The notes beneath the pieces are model-generated. The model saw nothing but the letters and a program-made list of their open reading frames with translations. It had not been told where the DNA came from and made no database searches. The translations under genes and the position numbers were made by a program. Below are positions 1-5,785 of a stretch of 5,785 nt of DNA, one piece after another. The stretch comes from an uncultured Mediterranea sp. (lineage in GTDB: Bacteria; Bacteroidota; Bacteroidia; Bacteroidales; Bacteroidaceae): NCBI GenBank assembly GCA_946007445.1, contig CAMGAL010000144.1:1-5785 (forward strand), written 5' to 3'. Position 1 is the stretch's first letter, and every line of letters begins with the position of its first letter.

Positions 1-1217
1 GATTCCGCCGCTCCGGTCAGGCCGGGCGACGGGCTGCCCACCGTGTCCATCAGTTCGTCGCGGCTGTACTTGTGGCTCACATACGCGGTGAGCCCGGCCT
101 TGGCATATTTGTTGAATCCCTCCAGCAGGGCGATACCGAAGCTGTTCTTCACACTGAAGGCCAACGTGGAGTCGCGGCTGCTGCCTGTGGCGAAATAGGT
201 CCGGTCGTAGAGCCCCGAAGGCTCTGTGCCGGCCCGGAACTGGTGGTTGCTGCGTTCCACCTTCAGGGTGTGGATGAAGCTGGTGACCGGTACAAACTCG
301 GCACTCTGGGTGGTGTCGTTGCTCAGCGTGTCGATGACCATCTCGCGCTTGGTGAAGCCCAACCGGTAGCGGTGCGTCAGGTAGAGGTAGAAGTGCTTGT
401 TGCGGTTGGTGGTCTGCTCCATGTTGACGGGGATGTTGTTGGCCTCATACTCCTTCTTGCCTTCGGCCAGGGTGTCAGGACGGGTGATGTAGCCGTCGTT
501 GGTGATGCCGCCGTTTTCGTTGGTCTTCATGAAGTAGTTGTTGTAGATGGCGTGCATCTGATAGCGCGCTCCTACGTAGCTGGCAAAGAGTCCGCCGTTG
601 AAGTAGGAGGTAGCTTGGTTGGCATATTGTCCGCGGCCATAGAGGTAGTCTACGTTGAATCCGAAGGCAAACCGCTTGTTGACGTTTACCGAAAAGTAGC
701 TCTTGAATCGCTCCTCGCCGCTCACCTTGTCGCCTGCCTTGTAGTAGGTCAGGTTGGAATAGGGCACATTGCTGTTGGTGAAGAACAGCTCGTCGGGTTG
801 CTTCACAAACTGGCTGAGTCCTTCGATGAAAGGGGTATGGGCATCGTCGCGACGCAAGAAAAAGATGTGCGACAGGCGGGGCGAGCCCAAGTTGCCCAAA
901 TAGTTGTAGTGGCCTGTAGGCCCGTCGGCCAGATTGGAGCGCTGGAAGTTCAGGCTCAGCGTGTCGGCCGGAGTCAGGGTGCGTTCGCCCATCTTGGCCT
1001 CGATGCGCCACATATAGAGCTTGGGAGGCAGGCTCTCCAGATTGTGTGACGTGCTGTCCTCCAGGTTGTCAGGCTGGGTGCTGGGGTCCACCTGGTTGCC
1101 AAATTGGTCGCGGTTGAAGTTGTTCGGGTTTCCTTGCGTGCGTAGGGGGTTGGTCTGGGCAGACGCGGTGGCAACCGCCAGCAGCAGGAGTAGATATATG
1201 AGTCTGATTCGTTTCAT
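1..1217 (-). CDS. Putative outer-membrane porin (PF14121-like), 3'-truncated by window edge
   Basis: An uninterrupted minus-strand frame runs from the ATG at 1217 off the left edge and gives 405 residues with no stop. The N-terminus is a clear Sec signal peptide: basic MKRIR, a leucine-rich core, then ASA before Q21, the likely signal peptidase I site. A polar, Asn/Asp/Gln-rich linker follows (about residues 21-65), then a region starting LYMWRIEAKMGER and long stretches with alternating aromatic and polar residues, such as KHFYLYLTHRYRLGF, typical of outer-membrane beta strands. From memory this matches the Bacteroidota 'putative porin' family, whose members have roughly 600-700 residues, so about a third is missing. 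The substrate is unknown. The gene has its own promoter just upstream and sits behind the terminator of the thioredoxin-like gene, so it is probably a separate unit. Being an outer-membrane beta-barrel is well supported; true porin activity is only a family label. Confidence 0.85.
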   Translation of the reverse strand, partial: MKRIRLIYLLLLLAVATASAQTNPLRTQGNPNNFNRDQFGNQVDPSTQPDNLEDSTSHNLESLPPKLYMWRIEAKMGERTLTPADTLSLNFQRSNLADGPTGHYNYLGNLGSPRLSHIFFLRRDDAHTPFIEGLSQFVKQPDELFFTNSNVPYSNLTYYKAGDKVSGEERFKSYFSVNVNKRFAFGFNVDYLYGRGQYANQATSYFNGGLFASYVGARYQMHAIYNNYFMKTNENGGITNDGYITRPDTLAEGKKEYEANNIPVNMEQTTNRNKHFYLYLTHRYRLGFTKREMVIDTLSNDTTQSAEFVPVTSFIHTLKVERSNHQFRAGTEPSGLYDRTYFATGSSRDSTLAFSVKNSFGIALLEGFNKYAKAGLTAYVSHKYSRDELMDTVGSPSPGLTGAAE

Positions 1218-1242
1218 ACGGGTAAGGGGCAAAGTTGCGGCG

Positions 1243-1273
1243 CAAAGATAGTGCAAAGAATCGAGATATGAAA
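1243..1273 (-). promoter_or_regulatory. Bacteroidota-type promoter for the porin gene
   Basis: Read on the minus strand, TATCTTTG (plus positions 1243-1250) fits the Bacteroides -7 consensus TAnnTTTG exactly. A TTTC at 1270-1273, one base off the -33 consensus TTTG, stands 19 bases upstream, which is the canonical spacing. Transcription would begin near 1236 and give a leader of about 20 nucleotides before the ATG at 1217. There is no Shine-Dalgarno sequence, as is usual in this phylum. The hexamer CTTTGC occurs three times around the box (plus positions 1229-1234, 1242-1247, 1253-1258), but only the middle copy carries the upstream TA. Confidence 0.7.
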
Positions 1274-1283
1274 CGGGTATACT

Positions 1284-1319
1284 AAAAAAGGCTGCCCTCT
1301 CCGATAAGGAGGCGCAACC
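1284..1319 (-). terminator. Intrinsic terminator of the thioredoxin-like gene
   Basis: On the minus strand an imperfect hairpin (1290-1319, loop 1303-1307) closes with GGAG/CTCC near the loop and GGTTGC/GCAGCC at the base, with a few mismatches. It is followed at once by six U residues (1284-1289). It lies about 75 bases past the stop codon at 1393, where a terminator for that gene is expected. The plus-strand copy also has a T-rich tail slightly further away, so the element could work in both directions, but no plus-strand gene ends here. Confidence 0.65.
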
Positions 1320-1392
1320 TCTTGTCTTTTTTGTTGTATTCAAATTCCTCTTTTTCCTACTCTCTTCTTACGAGTTCTTTCGGCCCGACGGC

Positions 1393-1887
1393 TTAATTCA
1401 AGTAAGCTGAGAGTTCAGCTGCAGAGATGTTTTTGGCTACAATCACACCATTATCATCTAATAAATAGTTGCCGAATCCACGGTTCAAACGATATTGTTT
1501 GTAGAGGCCCGATGTCTCGCCTTGCGTCTCGGCAAAGCAGTGCGTGGCAACTATTTGGTCCATACGAATGGTTTCGCTGAATACCGACGCATATTCGTCG
1601 AATGAGATGGAAACCATTTCCACGTTGGCGGAGCCCGACCGACGGAGCGCATGGCTCAGACCGGCGTTCTGCAATCGCGATGCAGCATCATAGCTCGCCC
1701 AAAAGCTCAGCAATACATATTTGCCCCTCAGTGCAGAGAGGCGGGGTTGCTGGCCCGACGTAGTTTCGATTCTAAAATCCGGGGCTACGTTTCCCACGTT
1801 CAGTCCTTTCGTAGGTTTGTTTTTGTCTACGAAAGATGTCAAGGAACAAATCAATAATACAACAAAAACCCATTTTACATACTTCAT
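1393..1887 (-). CDS. Exported thioredoxin-fold (TlpA/redoxin-like) protein lacking the CxxC active site
   Basis: This 164-residue protein begins with a hydrophobic export segment (about residues 6-20) and has a TlpA/AhpC-type thioredoxin fold: VGNVAPDF (31-38), LSALRGKYVLLSFWAS (50-65), a VEMVSISFDE strand (89-98) and YLLDDNGVIVAKN (141-153). Where active relatives read WCGPCR, this one reads YDAASR (66-71), so both catalytic cysteines are gone. The usual cis-proline before the TTFLID-type strand is also missing (RGFGNYLL, G139). The only cysteines are C14, in the export segment, and C117. Thiol-disulfide exchange is therefore unlikely and the role is unknown; a binding or scaffold function is possible. 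LLIC14 is a poor lipobox, so lipid anchoring is uncertain. The frame stays open to an ATG at 1968, but that codon lies upstream of the promoter at 1917-1948, and the ATG at 1887 is followed directly by the export signal, so I chose 1887. Confidence 0.82.
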   Translation of the reverse strand: MKYVKWVFVVLLICSLTSFVDKNKPTKGLNVGNVAPDFRIETTSGQQPRLSALRGKYVLLSFWASYDAASRLQNAGLSHALRRSGSANVEMVSISFDEYASVFSETIRMDQIVATHCFAETQGETSGLYKQYRLNRGFGNYLLDDNGVIVAKNISAAELSAYLN

Positions 1888-1916
1888 TATGTAACGTGTT
1901 TTGGTGAATACGGCGG

Positions 1917-1948
1917 CAAAGGTACGCTTTTTTGAATAAACAACCAAA
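1917..1948 (-). promoter_or_regulatory. Bacteroidota-type promoter for the thioredoxin-like gene
   Basis: On the minus strand TACCTTTG (plus 1917-1924) is an exact TAnnTTTG -7 box, and TTTG (plus 1945-1948) is an exact -33 box, 20 bases apart. The predicted start near 1910 gives a leader of about 22 nucleotides to the ATG at 1887. This placement argues against translation from the upstream in-frame ATG at 1968. Confidence 0.78.
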
Positions 1949-1987
1949 TAAAATATGTTCTTTAGCATAAAAATGCGGTTTTTTCTC

Positions 1988-1995
1988 TACTTTTG
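1988..1995 (+). promoter_or_regulatory. Bacteroidota-type -7 box for serB
   Basis: TACTTTTG matches TAnnTTTG exactly and stands 41 bases before the serB ATG, predicting a leader of about 35 nucleotides. No good -33 TTTG lies at the usual 19-21 base distance; the closest is TTTA at 1961-1964 with a 23-base gap. The promoter may therefore be weak or depend on an activator. The stretch before the ATG is A/T-rich without a Shine-Dalgarno sequence. Confidence 0.6.
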
Positions 1996-2036
1996 CAGGG
2001 AATTAGTCACGATACACCTATTTATATATAACGAAT

Positions 2037-3269
2037 ATGAACCAACCACAAGAAACAGAACTCATCCTTATCCGCGTCACGGGTGAGGACCGTCCGGGCC
2101 TGACGGCAACCGTCACCGGCATCTTGGCCAAATACGATGCCACCATCCTCGACATCGGTCAGGCTGACATTCACAACACGCTCTCTTTGGGCATCCTGTG
2201 CAAGACCGAAGAGGCTCACTCAGGCTTCATCATGAAGGAACTGCTGTTCAAAGCCTCTTCACTGGGTGTGAGCATCCGTTTTTATCCCATTACGGCCGAG
2301 GAGTACGACGAGTGGGTAGGGATGCAAGGCAAGAACCGCTACATCCTCACGTTGCTGGGCAGAAAGCTGTCGGCTAAACAGATTTCGGCCGCTACCCGCA
2401 TACTGGCTGACCAAGGCATGAACATCGATGCCATCAAACGACTGACGGGACGTATTCCCTTGGACGAATGTGAGGCGAAGACGAGGGCCTGCATCGAGTT
2501 CTCTGTGCGAGGTACACCGCGCGACCGCATCGCCATGCAGGAGCAGCTCATGCATCTGGCTTCGGAGCTGGAGATGGATTTTTCGTTCCAGCAAGACAAT
2601 ATGTACCGACGGATGCGTCGTCTCATCTGCTTCGATATGGACTCTACACTGATTGAGACGGAGGTCATTGACGAGTTGGCCATGCGTGCCGGTGTGGGCG
2701 ACCAGGTGAAAGCCATTACCGAACGGGCTATGAGGGGTGAGATTGACTTTACGGAGAGCTTCCGCGAGCGGGTGGCCTTGCTGAAGGGGCTCGATGTGTC
2801 GGTCATGCAGGACATTGCCGAGCACCTGCCCATCACCGAGGGAGTGGACCGACTGATGTTTGTGTTGAAAAAGTATGGGTACAAGATTGCCATCCTGTCG
2901 GGTGGATTCACCTATTTCGGCGAGTATCTTCAGAAGAAGTATGGCATCGACTATGTCTATGCCAACGAGTTGGAGATTGAAAACGGGCGTTTGACAGGCC
3001 GCTATCTGGGTGACGTGGTGGATGGCAAGCGCAAGGCGGAGCTGCTACGGCTTATCGCACAAGTGGAGAAGGTGGATATTGCTCAGACCATTGCCGTGGG
3101 CGACGGGGCCAACGACCTGCCTATGCTGGGCATTGCCGGATTGGGTATCGCTTTTCATGCCAAGCCCAAAGTGGTGGCCAATGCCAAGCAGTCCATCAAC
3201 ACCATCGGCCTGGACGGCGTGCTCTATTTCTTGGGCTTCAAGGATTCTTATATCGATCTGCCGAAGTAA
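2037..3269 (+). CDS. serB: Phosphoserine phosphatase with tandem ACT domains
   Basis: This 410-residue cytoplasmic enzyme hydrolyses O-phospho-L-serine to L-serine and phosphate, the last step of the phosphorylated serine pathway. The HAD-superfamily catalytic half is complete. Motif I is DMDST (200-204), with nucleophile D200 and acid/base D202. E209 and R245 match the substrate-binding Glu and Arg of the Methanocaldococcus jannaschii enzyme. Motif II is S288-G-G, motif III is probably K333 in GKRKAELL, and motif IV is GDGAND with D356 and D360 for magnesium. The N-terminal 190 or so residues form two ACT-like modules: ELILIRVTGEDRPGLTATV onward (about 8-85) and YILTLLGRKLSAKQIS onward (about 102-185). 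The E. coli enzyme is shorter (about 320 residues); this length and layout resemble Mycobacterium SerB2. ACT domains suggest allosteric control by an amino acid, probably serine, which is inference. The start at 2037 follows a -7 box at 1988-1995. The 3' end overlaps the converging transporter gene by 32 bp. Confidence 0.96.
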   Translation: MNQPQETELILIRVTGEDRPGLTATVTGILAKYDATILDIGQADIHNTLSLGILCKTEEAHSGFIMKELLFKASSLGVSIRFYPITAEEYDEWVGMQGKNRYILTLLGRKLSAKQISAATRILADQGMNIDAIKRLTGRIPLDECEAKTRACIEFSVRGTPRDRIAMQEQLMHLASELEMDFSFQQDNMYRRMRRLICFDMDSTLIETEVIDELAMRAGVGDQVKAITERAMRGEIDFTESFRERVALLKGLDVSVMQDIAEHLPITEGVDRLMFVLKKYGYKIAILSGGFTYFGEYLQKKYGIDYVYANELEIENGRLTGRYLGDVVDGKRKAELLRLIAQVEKVDIAQTIAVGDGANDLPMLGIAGLGIAFHAKPKVVANAKQSINTIGLDGVLYFLGFKDSYIDLPK

Positions 3270-4221
3270 ACAGTCCGGCCAGAATGGTGCCGGATATGGA
3301 GTGGTAGGCGCAGCTCACGGCGCATGGCACGACACAAAGTATGGCTTCGGGCTGAGTGGCTAAAATGTCGGGAGTGGCAAAGAATGCGGTAGCCAATACC
3401 GTGGCCATCCCGGCATTTTGCATACCTACCTCGATGGAGAGTGTACGCCGCTTAGCCACGTTGAAGCGACAAAGCCCACCCACGAAGTAGCCGGTCAGAT
3501 AACCCAATGTGTTGTGGCAGAATACCACTGCTATGGTCAAACCGAAGAGTCCGATGCCGCTCAGCATCAGTTGGGGCTTCACTTGGGCCACTACTCCTCC
3601 CACAATGAGGGCCAATCCCGTGACACTCAGCCCCGGCAGACAGGCTCGTAGGCGTTGGAACCTTTCGGTGTGTCCTGCATAGTGGTTCGTGAGAAACCCT
3701 ATCGTGACCGGCAGCAGGGTGATGAGGCAGATGCTGCGAAACATTCCCAGCGTGTCTACTTCAATGCGGGTATCGGCCAGCCACCACACCAACAAGGGGG
3801 TGAGCAAGGGGGCAAGCAGGGTGGAAGCCGTGGTCATGCCGACCGAATAGGCCACATCACCTTTGCAGAGATACGACATGATATTACTCGACACACCGCC
3901 GGGACAACAACCTACCAACACAATGCCGATACTCATGTAAGGATTGAGGCCGAAAAGACGGGTCAGTGTGAAGGCAATGAGGGGCATCAGTGTGTACTGG
4001 GCACAAGCCCCGATGAAGATATCCATCGGTCGGCTGAAGAGTATCTGAAAATCCTTCGCCGTGAGGGTCAGGCCCATGGTGAGCATGATGAATCCCAACA
4101 CCATACTGGAAATGTCGCCACGCATCCAGCTGAATGTGGCTGGACATAAGAAAGCTATCAGGGCGGCCAGCACGACATAAGCCGTAGAGTGTGCAGCCAA
4201 GAATTTACTAATAGTAGCCAT
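3238..4221 (-). CDS. Bile acid:sodium symporter (BASS) family transporter
   Basis: This 327-residue inner-membrane protein has about ten hydrophobic segments (roughly residues 13-30, 38-54, 66-90, 95-118, 123-148, 161-180, 193-213, 218-250, 264-284, 292-318), the normal size and count for the family (SBF, PF01758). Two signatures of the sodium-binding core are present: CCPGGVSSNIMSYL (105-118) and EVGMQNAGMATVLA (264-277). From memory, E264 and Q268 correspond to the sodium ligands E260 and Q264 of the Neisseria meningitidis ASBT homologue, and S112-N113 to its S114-N115, so sodium coupling looks intact. The substrate cannot be read from sequence. Bacterial relatives move bile acids, pantoate or other organic anions, so 'bile acid' is only the family name. 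The ATG overlaps the upstream rsh stop codon by one base (TGATG), implying co-transcription and translational coupling. The stop codon lies inside the 3' end of the converging serB. Confidence 0.92.
   Translation of the reverse strand: MATISKFLAAHSTAYVVLAALIAFLCPATFSWMRGDISSMVLGFIMLTMGLTLTAKDFQILFSRPMDIFIGACAQYTLMPLIAFTLTRLFGLNPYMSIGIVLVGCCPGGVSSNIMSYLCKGDVAYSVGMTTASTLLAPLLTPLLVWWLADTRIEVDTLGMFRSICLITLLPVTIGFLTNHYAGHTERFQRLRACLPGLSVTGLALIVGGVVAQVKPQLMLSGIGLFGLTIAVVFCHNTLGYLTGYFVGGLCRFNVAKRRTLSIEVGMQNAGMATVLATAFFATPDILATQPEAILCVVPCAVSCAYHSISGTILAGLFTSADRYKNP
3274..3294 (+). other. Hairpin just after the serB stop, possible 3' mRNA stabiliser
   Basis: TCCGGC (3274-3279) and GCCGGA (3289-3294) form a perfect six-pair stem with a nine-base loop, beginning five bases past the serB stop codon. 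There is no U-run after it, so it is not a standard intrinsic terminator. It lies inside the transporter's coding sequence on the other strand and may be chance. Confidence 0.25.
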
Positions 4222-4223
4222 CA
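4219..4223 (-). promoter_or_regulatory. TGATG stop-start overlap between rsh and the transporter
   Basis: On the minus strand the rsh TGA and the transporter ATG share the base at 4221. Such overlaps usually mean that ribosomes finishing the first gene re-initiate on the second. No promoter of the TAnnTTTG type with good spacing was noticed just upstream, which fits a shared transcript. Confidence 0.75.
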
Positions 4224-5785
4224 GTTCAACAAATGCACTTCATCCACTCCGGGGATGTCGTTGATGGAAGCAATCACCTTCTGGAGCTCACTGAAAGAGT
4301 GGACGGAGAAATTGATGGTGCAGTTCACAATCTCATCTTCAGTCACGGTATTGAGGCTCGAGATGGAGAGCTTCATGCCGTTGGTGATGCAATCGACCAG
4401 GTCGATGAGCAGGTGATAGCGGTCCACCGCATGGATATTGATACATACGGGATAGTGTACTTCCGGGTCGTCGGGGAAGCTGACCGACACGATGGAGTCG
4501 CCTTTCTCCGATGCCAGCCGAATGGCGGTAGGACAATCGCGCTTGTGGATGGAGATAGAGCCGTCGGCCTCCTTGAATCCAATCACTTCGTTGCCCGGCA
4601 GGGGGCGGCATTGCTCGCATCGGTTCTTGGGAATAGACTTCATCTGCCGCAGGTAGGGTGTCAAGAAACGCTTCGCCTTGTAGGTCTTCACATAGTCCAG
4701 CCAGTCTGGTTGCGGATGGAAGTCAGGATTGACACCCACCTCCACGCAATCTCCGTGGTGCAGTTCCGTCTTGATGGAGCAGAGCTTGCCGTTCACCTTG
4801 GCATACTGGGCATGTTGCCCTATCTCGCTGTGTATCTCGAAAGCGAAGTCGAGCACACAAGCCCGCTGGGGCAGGCTGACAGCTGTGCCACGCGGTGTGA
4901 ATACCGTGATGTCTTCGTTGTAGAGCGAACTGACCACACTATCCATGAATCCGCCATCGGCATTCTGGCTGGCTATGTCTTGCAACAAGGCACGGAACTT
5001 CTCCACCCAATGGTCTTTCTTGCCACCGAGCCTCTCGGTGATTCCCAGCTTGGAGTTGCGTACCATGCGTTCCGATGAGATGTGAATCTCTTCCCAGATG
5101 CCCTGCTCGCTGAGTAGCCGGATGTGGAAACTCTGGTAACCGTTCTCTTTAGGCGAGTCGATGTAGTTCACGATGCTGCCGGGCTTCTCCTTGAAGACAT
5201 CGGTCAGCAGCGAGTAGATATGCAGGCAGATTCTCTTCTCCTCTTCCGGCCGTTCGGCCGGATAAATCAGGCGGATGACGTGCCGATAGTCCAGATGCTT
5301 GAAGTCGCGACCTGGGCTCTGTATTTTGCGCCAGATGCTGTAAGGCATGCGATATCGCACCTGGGTGCGTGTCTCAATTCCGCCTTGACGCAGGATTTCC
5401 ACGATGCGCGAGGTGAAGCGGTTCAGCTGCTCCTCGTTGGCGCGTTGGTCTTCCTGCAGGGCTTTCTCCAGTTCTTGATATTCCAAGGGGCATCGATAAC
5501 GCAGACTCAGATTCTCCAGTTCACGACGAATGCCATAGAGTCCCAATCGGTTGGCCAGCGGAGCGTAGAAGTAGTCCGTTTCGCCGGCAATCTTCATCTG
5601 CTTGTCCGGCTGCATACTATCGAGAGTGCGCATATTGTGCAGGCGGTCAGCCAGTTTGATAAGGATGGCGCGTATGTCGTAGTGCAGCGAGTCGAGCATC
5701 TGTTTGAAGTTGGCCCCCTGCTGGGAGGCGGGCGGGTGCTGTCCGGTCTTTTTGGTGACTGGAGGCACCGGCGAGGGGCGTGCCG
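4221..5785 (-). CDS. RelA/SpoT-family (p)ppGpp enzyme, 5'-truncated; probably hydrolase-type
   Basis: The frame is open from the right edge to a TGA at 4221 and shows the last 520 residues of a long RSH; about 200 are missing, including the first HD hydrolase motifs. The GTG at 5768 is internal, not the start, because the frame continues upstream and conserved HD-domain sequence begins right after it. In order: the end of the HD hydrolase domain with KLADRLHNMRTL (metal-binding Asp codon 5646-5648); the synthetase domain with YSIWRKI and PKENGYQSFH; a TGS domain (ITVFTPRG onward, about 4720-4917); a zinc-finger-like module (CEQC, Cys codons 4617-4619 and 4608-4610, then HKRDC, 4533-4547); and a C-terminal ACT domain (about 4224-4455). 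The synthetase domain has lost several catalytic residues: Tyr replaces the usual Asp at 5286-5288, and SIVN replaces RxKD/ExDD at 5166-5177. Breakdown of the alarmone is thus likelier than synthesis. No symbol is given because relA versus spoT cannot be settled here. It heads an operon with the BASS transporter. Confidence 0.93.
   Translation of the reverse strand, partial: ARPSPVPPVTKKTGQHPPASQQGANFKQMLDSLHYDIRAILIKLADRLHNMRTLDSMQPDKQMKIAGETDYFYAPLANRLGLYGIRRELENLSLRYRCPLEYQELEKALQEDQRANEEQLNRFTSRIVEILRQGGIETRTQVRYRMPYSIWRKIQSPGRDFKHLDYRHVIRLIYPAERPEEEKRICLHIYSLLTDVFKEKPGSIVNYIDSPKENGYQSFHIRLLSEQGIWEEIHISSERMVRNSKLGITERLGGKKDHWVEKFRALLQDIASQNADGGFMDSVVSSLYNEDITVFTPRGTAVSLPQRACVLDFAFEIHSEIGQHAQYAKVNGKLCSIKTELHHGDCVEVGVNPDFHPQPDWLDYVKTYKAKRFLTPYLRQMKSIPKNRCEQCRPLPGNEVIGFKEADGSISIHKRDCPTAIRLASEKGDSIVSVSFPDDPEVHYPVCINIHAVDRYHLLIDLVDCITNGMKLSISSLNTVTEDEIVNCTINFSVHSFSELQKVIASINDIPGVDEVHLLN

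Noticed and set aside
72..1049. A 325-codon open frame on the plus strand opposite the porin gene
   Set aside because: It is antisense to a gene with a signal peptide, promoter and family match. Its product is a biased Val/Leu/Gly-rich string without recognisable motifs, and there is no promoter before it. The porin's GC-rich codon choice explains the lack of stops.
475..1174. Two minus-strand open frames (475-1011 and 974-1174) within the porin region
   Set aside because: They are in other frames than the porin and encode Arg/Pro/Gln-rich strings typical of out-of-frame translation; the true gene runs through both and off the left edge.
1888..1968. A 27-residue N-terminal extension of the thioredoxin-like protein from the ATG at 1968
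   Set aside because: The extension covers the gene's own -7 and -33 boxes and would bury the export signal; it is probably untranscribed in that sense.
2259..2911. Two overlapping minus-strand open frames opposite serB
   Set aside because: Both mirror the conserved SerB catalytic region and carry no recognisable domain or start signals.
3270..3300. An intrinsic terminator for serB
   Set aside because: The hairpin is good but no run of U residues follows it, so it is reported only as a possible 3' stabilising structure.
3655..4149. Plus-strand open frame opposite the BASS transporter
   Set aside because: Its product is a polar His/Gly/Glu-rich string that is the reverse image of membrane helices; no motif or promoter was seen.
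4233..5078. A 281-codon plus-strand open frame opposite the rsh gene
   Set aside because: It is antisense to well-conserved TGS, zinc-finger and ACT domains and shows no motif or promoter of its own.
5766..5768. GTG as start codon of the RSH gene
   Set aside because: The frame continues upstream to the window edge, and the remainder of an HD domain must lie before this point; this is an internal valine codon.

Overview
The window looks like chromosomal housekeeping DNA from a Bacteroidota species, most likely in or near the Bacteroidaceae. The evidence is promoters of the Bacteroides TAnnTTTG type, start codons without Shine-Dalgarno sequences, a PF14121-like 'putative porin', and a long RelA/SpoT protein of the usual Bacteroidota layout. 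By eye the coding DNA is above 50% GC with AT-rich promoters, which is rather GC-rich for Bacteroides in the strict sense, so I do not name a genus or species. I see no mobile element, CRISPR array, tRNA or rRNA.

Layout. (1) Positions 1-1217, minus strand: the first 405 residues of an outer-membrane porin-like protein whose 3' end lies beyond the left edge. Its promoter lies at 1243-1273. (2) Positions 1218-1392: promoter plus an intrinsic terminator (1284-1319) for the next gene. (3) Positions 1393-1887, minus strand: a small exported thioredoxin-fold protein that has lost the CxxC active site and the cis-proline. (4) Positions 1888-2036: an AT-rich divergent promoter region firing both ways. 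(5) Positions 2037-3269, plus strand: serB, phosphoserine phosphatase with tandem ACT domains. (6) Positions 3238-4221, minus strand: a bile acid:sodium symporter (BASS) family transporter whose 3' end overlaps serB by 32 bp tail to tail. (7) Position 4221 to the right edge, minus strand: a long RelA/SpoT-homologue (RSH), 5'-truncated by the window. Its TGA overlaps the transporter's ATG by one base, so the two are probably co-translated.

How it fits together. serB performs the last step of serine synthesis. The RSH controls (p)ppGpp, the starvation alarmone, and shares a transcript with a sodium-coupled organic-anion transporter. The porin and the thioredoxin-like protein are envelope proteins with promoters of their own. 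No single pathway links all five genes; the rsh-transporter pair is the only convincing operon.

The best leads are two apparent losses of catalysis. The RSH keeps the visible hydrolase motif but lacks key synthetase residues, suggesting a hydrolase-specialised enzyme. The thioredoxin-like protein appears redox-dead. I found no evidence for a wholly new multi-gene system.
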